This document shows positions 1-8,985 of a stretch of DNA of 64,000 nt, one piece after another; position 1 is the first letter of the stretch; every line of letters begins with the position of its first letter. Where the stretch lies: positions 62,001-126,000 of the forward strand of contig NZ_VCED01000007.1 in NCBI RefSeq assembly GCF_006384255.1, written 5' to 3'. The DNA is from Haemophilus seminalis (lineage in GTDB: Bacteria; Pseudomonadota; Gammaproteobacteria; Enterobacterales; Pasteurellaceae). The position numbers and the translations under genes are program-made. The notes under the pieces were generated by a model. It worked only from the letters and a program-made list of their open reading frames with translations, was not told where the DNA came from and made no database searches.

Positions 1-2
1 AT

Positions 3-92
3 TTAGAAAAAATTGCAAGTCAACGGAACGACAGTGCAAAGAAAAAACGTGAAAAACAAGCATCTAATCTTGAAATTTATAATGAACAATAA
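3..92 (+). CDS. purF: Amidophosphoribosyltransferase PurF, C-terminal fragment
   Basis: This is the last 29 codons of a gene that begins before the window. The reading frame ends ...NLEIYNEQ-stop, and the region SQRND...NLEIYNE closely resembles the E. coli PurF tail (SLRND...NLEMHNEG). PurF makes 5-phosphoribosylamine from PRPP and glutamine, the committed step of purine synthesis, in the cytoplasm. Only the tail is visible, so no catalytic residue can be checked. The identification rests on the tail and on my memory that purF lies beside the yfcH-like gene in H. influenzae. Confidence 0.75.
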   Translation, partial: LEKIASQRNDSAKKKREKQASNLEIYNEQ

Positions 93-130
93 ATGGCGAT
101 AAGGCGAGATATTTAGTCTGATAAAAAATC

Positions 131-160
131 ACCGCATTAAAAAAGTGCGGTGATTTTTTT
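131..160. terminator. Bidirectional terminator containing an uptake sequence
   Basis: The arms CACCGCA and TGCGGTG are separated by 9 bases and flanked by A-rich sequence on the left and a T run on the right. It can therefore end purF on the plus strand and the yfcH-like gene on the minus strand. Its right arm contains a perfect uptake sequence (143-151). Confidence 0.75.
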
Positions 161-1049
161 ATTTGTTTTTTAGGATATCTTTTAGATAGTTTTCGCAATC
201 AGAATATTGAAATTGGAATCCAGCGTTGAGTAATTTTTCAGGCACAACATTTTGGCTTTCTAGTAATAGATTCGCTCGTTCGCCAAGAATGAAATGTAAT
301 ATCCATTTGGGAATGATTGCAAAGGCAGGGCGCTTTAATATTCCAGCCAAAGTGCGGTTAAATTTATGCTGTTTTATAGGATTCGGGGCGGTGAAGTTAA
401 ATGAGTCTTGGCACTCTGAATGATCGAGTAAAAATAAAATGCCATTGACCATATCTTCCAAAGCAATCCAGGGAAAATATTGCTCTCCATTGCCTAGTTT
501 GCCACCAAGTCCCCATTTGTATAAAGGCAACATTTGAGCAAGGGCACCTCCTTTCTTAGAAAAGACCATGCCTGTTCGAATCAAACAAACCCTCCCATTA
601 GCTTGTCGCGCAATATTTTCCCAATCTTGGCATAATTGTGCGGTGAAGGTTTTTGCTGTTTTGCTTGTTTCGGTAATTTTTTGTTCGTCTTGATCGCCAT
701 AAATTCCAGTCGCTGAACCTGAAATAAAAATAGGGTGTTGTTGATACTGATTGATGAATTCAACTAGTTGAGTGGTAAGGCTTAAACGACTTTCTCGTAA
801 AATAGATTTTTGCTTTGTCGTCCAAGCTTTATGAAAAATCGGCTCACCAGCAAGATTGATGATGGCATCAAACTGTTCTTGTAAATCGAGTTCTGAAAGT
901 GCGGTAATAAATTTGATATTTTTTTGCTTTGAGATAGTGTGCGGCGTACTTGAGCGCGTTAAGATCGTCACTTGTTCATTGCGTAAGCAGAGTTGTTCAA
1001 CAAGTGCTTTGCCGATAAGTCCCGTGCCCCCAGTTAATAAAATGTTCAT
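159..1049 (-). CDS. yfcH: YfcH-like NAD(P)-binding epimerase (TIGR01777 family)
   Basis: This 296-residue extended short-chain dehydrogenase-fold protein belongs to the family often mislabelled as a cell-division inhibitor (SulA). The N-terminal Rossmann motif TGGTGLIG lies at residues 6-13, NLAGEPI at 65-71, and the active-site-like YGDQ near 117-120. A C-terminal DUF1731-type segment (residues about 250-296) ends the protein. The length is normal for the family. The start overlaps the argR stop by one base (TAATG), so the two genes are probably co-transcribed and translationally coupled. The physiological substrate is unknown, and I infer only a nucleotide-sugar or small-molecule oxidoreductase/epimerase. 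Two uptake sequences lie inside the gene (350-358 and 897-905). Confidence 0.85.
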   Translation of the reverse strand: MNILLTGGTGLIGKALVEQLCLRNEQVTILTRSSTPHTISKQKNIKFITALSELDLQEQFDAIINLAGEPIFHKAWTTKQKSILRESRLSLTTQLVEFINQYQQHPIFISGSATGIYGDQDEQKITETSKTAKTFTAQLCQDWENIARQANGRVCLIRTGMVFSKKGGALAQMLPLYKWGLGGKLGNGEQYFPWIALEDMVNGILFLLDHSECQDSFNFTAPNPIKQHKFNRTLAGILKRPAFAIIPKWILHFILGERANLLLESQNVVPEKLLNAGFQFQYSDCENYLKDILKNK

Positions 1050-1504
1050 TACAGCGCGTTTTCAAATAAACGTTGAACATTTTTGAGTAAATCGACAATT
1101 TTTGTACCACGCGTTGGTGTGATAAAAATTGTGTCATCGCCTGCGATAGTGCCTAAGATGCCTTCTGATTTTCCAATTGAATCGAGCAAGCGAGCGATGA
1201 GTTGTGCCGCACCTGGAGAAGTCTTAATGACAATTAACATATCATTGTAATCAACGTCTAATACAAGATTTTTTAATGGACTACTGGTATTAGGAACACT
1301 TAATTCACCTGGTAAGCAATAGACCATTTCCATTTTGGTATTACGGGTGCGAACAGCGCCAAATTTGGTGAGCATTCTTGATATTTTTGATTGATTAATG
1401 CCTGTAAAGCCTTGTTTTTTTAAGGCATCGACAATCTCACTTTGAGAGCCAAAGCGTTCTTGATTGAGTAATTCTTTAAAAGCGCGAGTTAAATTGTCAG
1501 TCAT
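1049..1504 (-). CDS. argR: Arginine repressor ArgR
   Basis: This 151-residue transcription factor represses arginine biosynthesis when arginine binds. The N-terminal winged helix-turn-helix (residues about 20-55) carries NQSKISRML, the DNA-reading helix, followed by FGAVRTRN. The C-terminal oligomerisation and arginine-binding domain shows [11 protein letters not shown] (118-128), whose Asp pair contacts arginine in the E. coli hexamer. Length matches E. coli ArgR (156). It is divergent from mdh, as in E. coli. An ARG-box-like site lies just upstream, suggesting autoregulation. Confidence 0.95.
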   Translation of the reverse strand: MTDNLTRAFKELLNQERFGSQSEIVDALKKQGFTGINQSKISRMLTKFGAVRTRNTKMEMVYCLPGELSVPNTSSPLKNLVLDVDYNDMLIVIKTSPGAAQLIARLLDSIGKSEGILGTIAGDDTIFITPTRGTKIVDLLKNVQRLFENAL

Positions 1505-1540
1505 TTTTATTTTTCAATAGTCAAAAATTTGCATAAGAAT

Positions 1541-1554
1541 TGCATAAAAATTCA
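1541..1554. promoter_or_regulatory. ARG box upstream of argR
   Basis: TGCATAAAAATTCA matches the ARG-box core TGAATWWWWATTCA at 13 of 14 positions. A weaker, overlapping half-match starts at 1530. The site lies 37-50 bases upstream of the argR start, where an autoregulatory operator would sit. The usual second box at a 21-base offset is not obvious. Confidence 0.5.
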
Positions 1555-1608
1555 TTTTCAGCAACTTGAATGTGAATAAAAGCAAAGAGAAGGAAAAAAT
1601 TACCTCAG

Positions 1609-1630
1609 AAATGTGAACTAGATCATAGAA
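1609..1630. promoter_or_regulatory. CRP site upstream of mdh
   Basis: The stretch AAATGTGAACTAGATCATAG shares the TGTGA-N6-TCAnn architecture and most bases of the CRP consensus. It lies about 92 bases before the mdh start. CRP activation would fit carbon-dependent control of a TCA enzyme. The site is in the argR-mdh divergent region and could also affect argR. Confidence 0.6.
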
Positions 1631-1711
1631 TGATATTTCTCTGTTTGTAATTGTGAGATGAAAATTTTAAAATCAGGTCATCTTAAATTAACTAACACAT
1701 AAGGAGTATTT

Positions 1712-2647
1712 ATGAAAGTTGCAGTATTAGGCGCCGCAGGCGGTATTGGTCAAGCATTAGCGTTATTACTAAAACTTCAATTGCCTGCTGGTTCAGATTT
1801 AGCATTATATGATATTGCCCCTGTTACCCCAGGTGTTGCAGTGGATGTGAGCCATATTCCAACTGCAGTGAATGTGAAAGGTTTTTCTGGTGAAGATCCA
1901 ACGCCTGCACTTGAAGGTGCGGATGTTGTATTAATTTCTGCTGGTGTTGCGCGTAAACCTGGTATGGACCGCTCTGATTTATTTAACATTAATGCAGGCA
2001 TTGTTCGTGGTTTAATTGAAAAAGTCGCGGTTACTTGCCCGAAAGCATGCGTTGGTATCATTACTAACCCAGTAAATACTACCGTTGCGATTGCTGCAGA
2101 AGTATTGAAAAAAGCAGGCGTTTATGACAAACGTAAATTATTTGGTGTGACAACTTTAGACGTGTTACGTTCTGAAACCTTTGTGGCTGAATTAAAAGGT
2201 TTAAATGTTTCTCGTACGAGCGTTCCTGTTATTGGTGGTCACTCAGGTGTGACTATTCTTCCATTACTTTCTCAAGTTCAATATGCTGAGTGGAATGAAG
2301 ATGAAATCGAACCATTAACAAAACGTATCCAAAATGCAGGTACAGAAGTGGTCAATGCAAAAGCTGGTGGGGGTTCTGCAACGCTTTCAATGGCGCAAGC
2401 TGCAGCGCGTTTCGCTCGTTCTTTAGTGAAAGGATTGAGTGGCGAGACAGTTGTTGAATGTACTTATGTTGAAGGTGATGGCAAATATGCTCGTTTCTTC
2501 TCTCAACCAGTTCGTTTAGGCAAAGAAGGCGTAGAAGAAATTTTACCAATTGGCCCATTAAGCAATTTTGAACAACAAGCCTTAGAAAATATGTTGCCGA
2601 CTTTACGTGCAGATATTGAATTAGGTGAAAAATTTATTAATGGTTAA
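1712..2647 (+). CDS. mdh: Malate dehydrogenase
   Basis: This 311-residue NAD-dependent malate dehydrogenase interconverts malate and oxaloacetate. The cofactor motif GAAGGIG is at residues 7-13. The substrate arginines R81 and R87 (RKPGMDR) and R153, and the catalytic His177 (GGHSGV), fall at the same numbers as in E. coli Mdh. A clear AAGGAG ribosome site precedes the ATG. The gene is followed by a strong terminator and preceded by a CRP-like site. In H. influenzae, which I recall has an incomplete oxidative TCA cycle, this enzyme probably works mostly in the reductive branch toward fumarate. Confidence 0.97.
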   Translation: MKVAVLGAAGGIGQALALLLKLQLPAGSDLALYDIAPVTPGVAVDVSHIPTAVNVKGFSGEDPTPALEGADVVLISAGVARKPGMDRSDLFNINAGIVRGLIEKVAVTCPKACVGIITNPVNTTVAIAAEVLKKAGVYDKRKLFGVTTLDVLRSETFVAELKGLNVSRTSVPVIGGHSGVTILPLLSQVQYAEWNEDEIEPLTKRIQNAGTEVVNAKAGGGSATLSMAQAAARFARSLVKGLSGETVVECTYVEGDGKYARFFSQPVRLGKEGVEEILPIGPLSNFEQQALENMLPTLRADIELGEKFING

Positions 2648-2660
2648 TCATTAAAAAAAT

Positions 2661-2685
2661 AAGGGGAGCGTTAGCTCCCTTTTTC
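2661..2685 (+). terminator. mdh terminator
   Basis: The arms GGGAGC and GCTCCC enclose a GTTA loop and are followed by five T, 13 bases after the mdh stop. Confidence 0.85.
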
Positions 2686-2693
2686 ATGTTTAG

Positions 2694-2719
2694 ATAAAAA
2701 GCCACCAAATGGTGGCTTT
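2694..2719 (-). terminator. lysS terminator
   Basis: The 10-base perfect arms AAAGCCACCA/TGGTGGCTTT have a two-base gap. Read on the minus strand, the stem is followed by a T run. It lies 13 bases past the lysS stop. Confidence 0.8.
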
Positions 2720-2732
2720 GTTTGTATCTTTA

Positions 2733-4241
2733 TTATTTCTGACGCATTGCAGGGAATAAGATAACATCACGAATTGATGGTGCATTTGCATAAAGCATTG
2801 CTAGACGGTCGATACCTAAACCTTCACCGGCTGTTGGTGGTAAGCCGTGTTCTAGCGCAACAACAAAGTCTTCATCTTTAAACATTGCTTCATCATCGCC
2901 CGCTTCTTTCGCAGCCACTTGTGCATCAAAACGTTCATTTTGATCTTCCGCGTCATTTAATTCTGAGAAACCATTACCGATTTCACGGCCACCGATAAAG
3001 AGCTCAAAACGATCTGTCACATCTGGATTTTCATCATTACGACGTGCAAGTGGCGAAATTTCCGCAGGGTGAGCCATTAAGAAGGTTGGCTGAATTAAGT
3101 GATGTTCAGCCACTTCTTCAAAAATTGCATTGACAATGCTACCTAAGCCCCAAGATTTTTGTACTTCAATACCTAAGCGTTCAGCCGTGGCTTTTGCACG
3201 ATCAAAATCATATAAATCTTCTTTTACGATACCTTTGTCTGCACCATATTTAATGGTTGCATCGTGTAATGTAATACGTTCGAATGGTTTACCAAAATCA
3301 AATTCGTATTCGCCGTATTTCACAATGGTAGTACCAAGAATATCAATCGCTAATTTACGAAGAAGTTCTTCGGTGTTATCCATTAAATCATGGTAATCCG
3401 CATAAGCTTGGTAGTATTCAAGCATGGTAAATTCTGGATTATGGCGAACAGAAACCCCTTCATTACGGAAGTTACGGTTTAATTCAAATACTCGTTCAAA
3501 CCCACCAACAACTAAGCGTTTTAAATAAAGTTCAGGTGCGATACGCAAATACATATCCACATCTAATGCATTGTGATGGGTTACGAAAGGACGTGCAGAT
3601 GCACCGCCTGGAATCACTTGTAACATTGGCGTTTCCACTTCCATAAAGCCTTTAGAAATGAAATATTCACGAATACCCGCGACAACTTTAGAACGAATAA
3701 TAAAAGTGCGGCGAGATTCTTCGTTAGAAATTAAATCTAAATAACGTTGGCGATAACGAACCTCTTGGTCGGTTAAACCATGGAATTTGTCTGGTAATGG
3801 GCGAAGTGCTTTAGTTAAAAGTTGAACTTCAGTGGTTTTCACTGTGAGTTCATCTGTTTTTGTTTTAAATAAAGTGCCTTTAACGCCAACGATGTCACCT
3901 AAATCCCAAGTACCAACATCATCTTTATAAACGCCTTCAGGCAAATTATCGCGTGCAACATAAAGCTGGATTTTACCGCTCATATCTTGAATGGTGATAA
4001 ACGTCGCCTTACCCATTGCACGGCGAGTCATAATACGGCCAGCAACTTGTACTTCAATGCCTTTCTCTTTTAAGATTTCACCGTCTTCTGCATCATATTG
4101 ATTGTGCAAATCTTGTGCGAGAGCATCACGACGAAACTTGTTTGGAAAGGCATTACCTTTTGCACGTAATGCTGCTAATTTTTCACGACGAACGAGCATT
4201 TCGCCATTGAGATCTAATTCTTTAACTTCTTGTTCTGACAT
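2733..4241 (-). CDS. lysS: Lysyl-tRNA synthetase, class II
   Basis: This 502-residue enzyme charges tRNA-Lys. The N-terminal OB-fold anticodon-binding domain spans about residues 60-170. The class II catalytic core follows, with motif 2 in [20 protein letters not shown] and motif 3 in [10 protein letters not shown] near the C-terminus. The frame is open upstream to 4292, but I choose the ATG at 4239-4241. It gives the expected [14 protein letters not shown] start and has AAAGGT in front. The gene is downstream of prfB, the same prfB-lysS order as in E. coli, with a 108-base gap that carries an uptake sequence (4286-4294). Confidence 0.95.
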   Translation of the reverse strand: MSEQEVKELDLNGEMLVRREKLAALRAKGNAFPNKFRRDALAQDLHNQYDAEDGEILKEKGIEVQVAGRIMTRRAMGKATFITIQDMSGKIQLYVARDNLPEGVYKDDVGTWDLGDIVGVKGTLFKTKTDELTVKTTEVQLLTKALRPLPDKFHGLTDQEVRYRQRYLDLISNEESRRTFIIRSKVVAGIREYFISKGFMEVETPMLQVIPGGASARPFVTHHNALDVDMYLRIAPELYLKRLVVGGFERVFELNRNFRNEGVSVRHNPEFTMLEYYQAYADYHDLMDNTEELLRKLAIDILGTTIVKYGEYEFDFGKPFERITLHDATIKYGADKGIVKEDLYDFDRAKATAERLGIEVQKSWGLGSIVNAIFEEVAEHHLIQPTFLMAHPAEISPLARRNDENPDVTDRFELFIGGREIGNGFSELNDAEDQNERFDAQVAAKEAGDDEAMFKDEDFVVALEHGLPPTAGEGLGIDRLAMLYANAPSIRDVILFPAMRQK

Positions 4242-4353
4242 GTTGTTTACCTTTAATTTTAACTTTAAAAATACCTTTAAAAATAACCGCACTTTGGGGT
4301 TATTTCTTATGATGGGATAAGTAACGCGTCTTTACTTATCCAGCAAATCATGA

Positions 4354-5452
4354 TTAAAGCCCAGCTTTTAAACTCGCTTCAATAAATCGATCTAAATCAC
4401 CGTCTAATACGGCTTGCGTATTACGGTTTTCCACGCCAGTACGCAAATCTTTAATGCGTGAATCGTCTAATACATAAGAGCGAATTTGGCTTCCCCAACC
4501 AATGTCGGATTTATTATCTTCCATTGCTTGCTTATCTGCATTTTTCTTCTGTAATTCAAGCTCATACAATTTCGCTTTTAATTGTTTCATCGCTTGATCT
4601 TTATTTTTGTGCTGTGAACGATCGTTCTGACATTGCACAACAATACCACTTGGCATATGGGTAATTCGCACCGCACTTTCAGTTTTGTTTACGTGCTGTC
4701 CACCAGCTCCCGATGCACGATACACATCAATACGTAAATCAGCGGGATTGATTTCAATATCAATATCGTCATCAATTTCAGGATAGACAAATGCCGCGCT
4801 GAACGATGTGTGACGACGGTTATTGGAATCAAATGGACTTTTACGCACCAAACGATGAATACCAGTTTCTGTTCGTAACCAACCAAAAGCATATTCACCG
4901 CTCACTTTAATCGTTGCCGATTTCAACCCAGCTACATCACCGTCAGATACTTCCATCAGTTCTGTTTTAAAACCTTTGCTTTCAGCCCAACGGAGATACA
5001 TACGGAGCAACATTTCTGTCCAATCTTGAGCTTCCGTACCGCCAGAACCAGCTTGTAAGTCCACATAGCAATCGCAAGCATCATGTTCGCCACTAAACAT
5101 TCGACGGAACTCTAATTTTTCGAGTTGTTGTTCGAGTTCATCTAATTCAGATACCGCTTCATTGAAAGTGTCTTCGTCTTCTGCTTCGATGGCAAGTTCT
5201 AATAATCCATCAACATCTTCTAAACCTTGTTCTAAGTTTTTGATGGTATTTACAACTTGTTCTAAAGAAACGCGTTCTTTACCAAGCGCCTGGGCTTTAT
5301 CTGGATCATTCCAAACATCTGGCTGTTCTAATTCGGCATTGACTTCTTCTAAACGCTCAACTTTGGCATCGAAGTCAAAGATACCCCCGAAGCACCGAAG
5401 TGCGGTCGGATAAGTCGGTGATTTTATTTTTTACAGGATTGATTTCAAACAT
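4354..5452 (-). CDS. prfB: Peptide chain release factor RF2, made by programmed +1 frameshift
   Basis: RF2 recognises UAA and UGA stops. Translation starts at the ATG at 5450-5452 ([10 protein letters not shown]...). After codon 25 the zero frame meets UGA (5375-5377). A +1 shift on CTT continues through GAC to the stop at 4354, giving 25 + 340 = 365 residues, the E. coli length. The downstream frame contains the stop-recognition tripeptide SPF (in KSPFDSNN) and the hydrolysis motif GGQ (in [14 protein letters not shown]). A caller that ignores frameshifting would start at an internal ATG near 5100 and lose the N-terminal third. An uptake sequence (5398-5406) is embedded in the short leader. 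Expression is autoregulated by RF2 level through UGA decoding. Confidence 0.96.
5374..5389 (-). promoter_or_regulatory. prfB programmed +1 frameshift site
   Basis: On the minus strand the sequence CGGGGGTATCTTTGAC combines an internal anti-SD-binding G run, the slippery CTT and the in-frame UGA followed by C. It is nearly identical to the E. coli site (AGGGGGTATCTTTGAC). Confidence 0.95.
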
Positions 5453-5518
5453 AATAAATTCACTGTGTGATAAAGTGTGGAATTATATGCTATTTTCTGA
5501 TTTTTGGATAGTTTGACC

Positions 5519-5546
5519 TTGCAGAAATTAGCAATCTCTCTATAAT
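5519..5546 (+). promoter_or_regulatory. dsbC promoter
   Basis: TTGCAG and a perfect TATAAT (5541-5546) are separated by 16 bases and lie 38 bases before the dsbC start codon. Confidence 0.6.
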
Positions 5547-5584
5547 TTCAGACTTTCTTGCTCAAGCTAATTTAGGAACAAAAA

Positions 5585-6274
5585 ATGAAGAAAATTCTTA
5601 CCGCACTTTTGTGCGTGGCTGCGGCTAATGCAATGGCAAACGATGCCACGATTAAAAGCAAATTACAGTCTCTTGGCGCATCAAATATTGATGTGAAATC
5701 CTCGCCAATTTCAGGTATCAAAACTGCCGTAACAGATCAAGGCGTACTTTATGTGACAGAAGATGGAAAATATGCTTTCCAAGGTAAACTTTACGAACTT
5801 ACAAATAATGGCCCTGTTGATGTGGCGGGTAAAATTTTAGTGGATAAACTTAATTCTTATAAAAATGAGATGATTGTTTACCCCGCTAAAAATGAAAAGC
5901 ATGTTGTGACGGTATTTATGGATATTACTTGCCATTATTGCCATTTATTACATCAGCAATTAAAAGAATATAATGATCTTGGTATCACCGTGCGTTATTT
6001 GGCTTTCCCTCGTGCGGGCATGAATAACCAAACTGCACAACAAATGGAAGCTATTTGGACGGCAAAAGATCCTGTTTTTGCTTTAAATGAAGCAGAAAAA
6101 GGCAATTTACCGAAAGAAGTTAAAACCCCAAATGTGGTGAAAAAACATTATGAATTAGGCGCACAATTTGGCGTAAATGGCACACCTAGTATAGTTACCT
6201 CAACTGGTGAGCTTATTGGCGGTTATTTAAAACCAGCTGATTTATTGAGCGCACTTGAAGAAACCGCGAAATGA
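5585..6274 (+). CDS. dsbC: Thiol:disulfide isomerase DsbC
   Basis: This is a 229-residue periplasmic disulfide isomerase. Residues 1-18 are a signal peptide (MKKILTALLC...NAMA). The N-terminal dimerisation domain spans about 20-80. The thioredoxin fold carries the active-site pair C116-H-Y-C119 and the cis-proline loop NGTPSIV. E. coli DsbC has CGYC, so the dipeptide differs but the chemistry should be the same. In E. coli dsbC also precedes recJ. The codons for Thr6-Ala7-Leu8 of the signal peptide are a perfect uptake sequence. Confidence 0.93.
   Translation: MKKILTALLCVAAANAMANDATIKSKLQSLGASNIDVKSSPISGIKTAVTDQGVLYVTEDGKYAFQGKLYELTNNGPVDVAGKILVDKLNSYKNEMIVYPAKNEKHVVTVFMDITCHYCHLLHQQLKEYNDLGITVRYLAFPRAGMNNQTAQQMEAIWTAKDPVFALNEAEKGNLPKEVKTPNVVKKHYELGAQFGVNGTPSIVTSTGELIGGYLKPADLLSALEETAK
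5600..5608 (-). repeat. Uptake sequence inside the dsbC signal peptide
   Basis: A perfect ACCGCACTT is read in frame as Thr-Ala-Leu in the hydrophobic core of the signal peptide. Confidence 0.95.
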
Positions 6275-6289
6275 TTTTATAATGAAAAG

Positions 6290-6313
6290 CAAGGGGCAGA
6301 TGCCTACCCCTTG
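6290..6313. terminator. Terminator between dsbC and the small minus-strand ORF
   Basis: The arms CAAGGGG and CCCCTTG enclose a 10-base loop. On the minus strand the stem is followed by CTTTT, making it a good 3' end for the Ibs-like unit. On the plus strand it follows dsbC but has only a weak T run. Confidence 0.65.
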
Positions 6314-6330
6314 TATTTAGTCGGTTATGC

Positions 6331-6399
6331 TTAATATGCTGGGGAGCTTAAAAGCATTAACAATACGAAGACTATGATATAACTACATAATTTAGGCAT
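6331..6399 (-). CDS. Ibs-like hydrophobic peptide, candidate type I toxin
   Basis: This 22-codon ORF begins MPKLCSYIIV and ends LLSSPAY. It has a short polar start, about 14 continuous hydrophobic residues, and a terminal Pro-Ala-Tyr. E. coli Ibs toxins (about 19 residues, ending in ...SFSAY or ...SFPTY) have the same size and layout. AAGGAT lies 8 bases before the ATG. The ORF sits in a complete transcription unit: a near-consensus promoter at 6498-6526, a leader with a 14-bp hairpin, and a terminator at 6290-6313. Ibs toxins insert in the inner membrane and are silenced by an antisense RNA. A plus-strand antisense RNA over this ORF is plausible but not demonstrated. The alternative is a harmless leader peptide. 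Confidence 0.5.
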   Translation of the reverse strand: MPKLCSYIIVFVLLMLLSSPAY

Positions 6400-6443
6400 T
6401 ATTAAAATCCTTAGCTGACACAATAGTTAGACTAATGGTCAGT

Positions 6444-6484
6444 AGGGCTTTTAACCCCTGTCAGCATTCAGGGTTAAAAGCCCT
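6444..6484. repeat. 14-bp perfect inverted repeat in the toxin leader
   Basis: The arms AGGGCTTTTAACCC (6444-6457) and GGGTTAAAAGCCCT (6471-6484) are perfectly complementary around a 13-base loop, with a further GGTC/GACC pair outside. There is no T run on either side, so it is not a normal terminator. In a minus-strand transcript it forms the 5' stem-loop ahead of the 22-codon ORF. Confidence 0.85.
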
Positions 6485-6497
6485 GACCGACGGGAAA

Positions 6498-6526
6498 AGT
6501 ATAGATAAAAGAGCTGTTGATTTCAA
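6498..6526 (-). promoter_or_regulatory. Promoter of the Ibs-like unit
   Basis: On the minus strand TTGAAA (6521-6526) and TATACT (6498-6503) are separated by exactly 17 bases, each one mismatch from the sigma-70 consensus. The predicted start is near 6491, giving a transcript of about 200 bases ending at the 6290-6313 terminator. Confidence 0.65.
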
Positions 6527-6540
6527 CAGCTTTTTGCTTT
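6510..6540 (+). terminator. Plus-strand terminator just before recJ
   Basis: AGCTGTTG (6512-6519) and CAACAGCT (6524-6531) enclose a 4-base loop and are followed by TTTTTGCTTTT. It overlaps the -35 box of the minus-strand promoter. It would stop transcripts from dsbC, or an antisense RNA over the small ORF, 20 bases before recJ. Confidence 0.75.
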
Positions 6541-6560
6541 TAGATATGAATTAATATCCA

Positions 6561-8288
6561 GTGAAAAAACTTATCAAACGCCGTGAAATTCCAATTGGAA
6601 ATTCTGTTTCAAACCATCCGTTATTAGATCGCCTTTATCGCGCACGCCATATTCAAAACACCGAAGAATTAGACCGCACTTTAAAATCAATGCTGAATCC
6701 AAATCAGTTATATGGTATTGAACAAGCGGTAAATTTATTAGTGGAAGCTTACCAACAACAGCAAAAAATAGTGATTGTTGGGGATTTTGATGCTGATGGT
6801 GCAACCAGTACAGCATTGAGTGTGCTGGCTTTAAGACAACTTGGTTTTGCGGATGTGGATTATCTCGTACCAAATCGATTTGAACAAGGTTATGGTTTGA
6901 GTATTCCAGTGGCTGAAATGGCGATTGAAAAGGGCGTTCAGCTATTAATGACGGTGGATAATGGCGTTTCATCTTTTGAAGGCGTTGCATTTTTGAAAGA
7001 GAAAGGTGTCCGTGTTTTAGTGACGGATCATCATTTACCTCCCGAAACTTTGCCGCTAGCCGATGCTATTGTTAATCCTAATTTAAGCCAGTGTGGTTTC
7101 CCTTCAAAATCCTTAGCGGGCGTTGGTGTTGCGTTTTATTTGATGTTAGCCGTACGAGCAAAATTTCGTGAACTGGGTATTTTTACTGCAGAAACACAAC
7201 CTAATTTTACTGACTTGCTCGATCTAGTAGCATTGGGTACTGTTGCGGATGTGGTGCCTTTAGATCAAAATAATCGTATCCTTGCTTATCAAGGCTTAAT
7301 GCGGATTCGTGCACGGCGTTGCCGCCCAGGTATTGTTGCATTAGCAGAAGTGGCTAACCGTAATGTTGAACAGTTTACTTCAAGTGATCTCGGTTTTTGT
7401 ATCGGACCTCGTTTAAATGCAGCGGGGCGTTTAGACAATATGTCGATTGGAGTAGAGCTTTTACTGGCGGACGATATGCTAAAAGCCAGAGAATTGGCTT
7501 TAGATCTTGATCAACTCAACCAAACGCGTAAAGAAATTGAAGCTGGCATGAAGCTTGAGGCGTTAGAAATTTGCCAAAATCTCACCGCACTTTTTAAAGA
7601 GTTACCTTCGGGGATTACACTTTATCAACCAAATTGGCATCAAGGTGTGTTGGGAATAGTATCCTCTCGAATTAAAGAACAATATCACCGTCCAGTCATT
7701 GCCTTCGCGAAAGATGGTGAGGGAATCTTGAAAGGTTCTGCGCGTTCTATCGAAGGTTTGCATATGCGTGATGTTTTAGAGCGTATTCATTCGCAACATC
7801 CTAATATGATTTTAAAATTTGGTGGCCATGCGATGGCTGCAGGATTAAGCCTTCGAGAAGAACACTTTGATGATTTCCAACATATTTTTAATCAAACCGT
7901 TGCCGATTGGCTTGATGAAGAACATTTACAAGGTGTAATCTGGACCGATGGCGAATTAAATTTAAATGAATTTAATCTTGAAGCGGCGGAACTAATAAAA
8001 TCAGCAGGCCCTTGGGGACAAGCTTTCCCAGAGCCTTGTTTTGATGGCGAATTTAAAATTTTAGACCAGCGTGCAATTGGACAAAATCAAAACCATCTCA
8101 AAATGTTAGTGGAACCAAAACAAGGTGGGCCTTTATTAGATGCGGTTGCGTTTAATATTGACACAAGATTGTATCCTGATCTTTCAATTAAACAGGCAAG
8201 ATTTGCATATAAATTAGATGTTAATGAGTTTCGTGGTAACCGAAATGTACAGCTTTTAGTGGAATATATTGAAGCGATTGATGAGTAA
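6561..8288 (+). CDS. recJ: Single-strand-specific 5'-3' exonuclease RecJ
   Basis: This 575-residue DHH-family nuclease acts in RecF-pathway recombination, base excision and mismatch repair. The N-terminal metal motifs are DFDADG (residues 75-80) and VTDHHLP (near 157). The DHHA1 part has FGGHAMAAGLS. Length matches E. coli RecJ (577). The start is GTG at 6561 with no clear ribosome site and a terminator about 20 bases upstream. Expression therefore probably relies on readthrough from dsbC or on a weak promoter I cannot see. Two uptake sequences lie inside (6673-6681 and 7584-7592). Confidence 0.93.
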   Translation: MKKLIKRREIPIGNSVSNHPLLDRLYRARHIQNTEELDRTLKSMLNPNQLYGIEQAVNLLVEAYQQQQKIVIVGDFDADGATSTALSVLALRQLGFADVDYLVPNRFEQGYGLSIPVAEMAIEKGVQLLMTVDNGVSSFEGVAFLKEKGVRVLVTDHHLPPETLPLADAIVNPNLSQCGFPSKSLAGVGVAFYLMLAVRAKFRELGIFTAETQPNFTDLLDLVALGTVADVVPLDQNNRILAYQGLMRIRARRCRPGIVALAEVANRNVEQFTSSDLGFCIGPRLNAAGRLDNMSIGVELLLADDMLKARELALDLDQLNQTRKEIEAGMKLEALEICQNLTALFKELPSGITLYQPNWHQGVLGIVSSRIKEQYHRPVIAFAKDGEGILKGSARSIEGLHMRDVLERIHSQHPNMILKFGGHAMAAGLSLREEHFDDFQHIFNQTVADWLDEEHLQGVIWTDGELNLNEFNLEAAELIKSAGPWGQAFPEPCFDGEFKILDQRAIGQNQNHLKMLVEPKQGGPLLDAVAFNIDTRLYPDLSIKQARFAYKLDVNEFRGNRNVQLLVEYIEAIDE

Positions 8289-8985
8289 TGTTTTGAAATT
8301 TTATGGATTATTCGTATTAGGCTTATTTGGATTTGCATCATCGGTTCTAGCCGAAGTAAATCAAAAAGAATTTTCTACTCAAAATTCACCGCACTTACCA
8401 TCTTCTGATGTCATGCATTTTGAAGATGGGCGAGATTATTTTTCTTATCAAGAGCCTATTGAACAAGCGCCTAGAGCGGATAAAAAAATACGTATTCAAT
8501 TCTTTTTTGATTACGATTGCCGAGTATGTTCGTCAGCGCAAGATATTTTGGAGCTTTATAGTCAAATGCGTACAAATAAAGTTGCGTTGGAACAATATCC
8601 TATTGCAACTGCCGATAGCCAGTTTAGCGCACGCGTTTTTTATACCTTGCAAGCACTAAGTGCGGGTGAATTATCTAATGTTTTATTATTTGAAACTTCA
8701 GAAAAATCTCGTTATGCAGAGTTGTCTGCGACAAATAAAATTCAACAATGGGCGGAAGAACAAGCTCTAGATAAACAGTTATTTATTCAGGCTGAAAATT
8801 CAGAAAGAGTAAAAGAGCAAATTCAAGATGCAATTGAATTGACGGAAGAATATGGTGTTTTTACCTATCCTTACGTTGTCATTGGTGGAAAATATGTACT
8901 CACGGCGAGCACGCTTTATAACGATGATTATAGCGTGGCGGTGTTAGATTTTTTGGTAAATAAAATAGAACAGGAACAAAAGTGA
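8281..8985 (+). CDS. DsbA-like thioredoxin-fold periplasmic protein
   Basis: This 234-residue protein has an N-terminal hydrophobic signal sequence (residues about 5-24, ending VLA). Its thioredoxin-type active site C-R-V-C follows FFDYD, and a cis-proline loop FTYPYVV lies near the C-terminus. It probably oxidises, reduces or isomerises disulfides in the periplasm, but the substrate is unknown. The ATG at 8281 overlaps the recJ stop (ATGAGTAA). A TTG at 8269 would add four residues and is less likely. The mtn start overlaps its stop (TGATG), so recJ, this gene and mtn look like one operon. One uptake sequence lies at 8388-8396. Confidence 0.75.
   Translation: MSNVLKFYGLFVLGLFGFASSVLAEVNQKEFSTQNSPHLPSSDVMHFEDGRDYFSYQEPIEQAPRADKKIRIQFFFDYDCRVCSSAQDILELYSQMRTNKVALEQYPIATADSQFSARVFYTLQALSAGELSNVLLFETSEKSRYAELSATNKIQQWAEEQALDKQLFIQAENSERVKEQIQDAIELTEEYGVFTYPYVVIGGKYVLTASTLYNDDYSVAVLDFLVNKIEQEQK

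Noticed and set aside
4316-4340. GATAAGTA/TACTTATC inverted repeat between lysS and prfB
   Set aside because: No T run follows on either strand and there is no recognised binding protein, so I did not call a terminator or operator.
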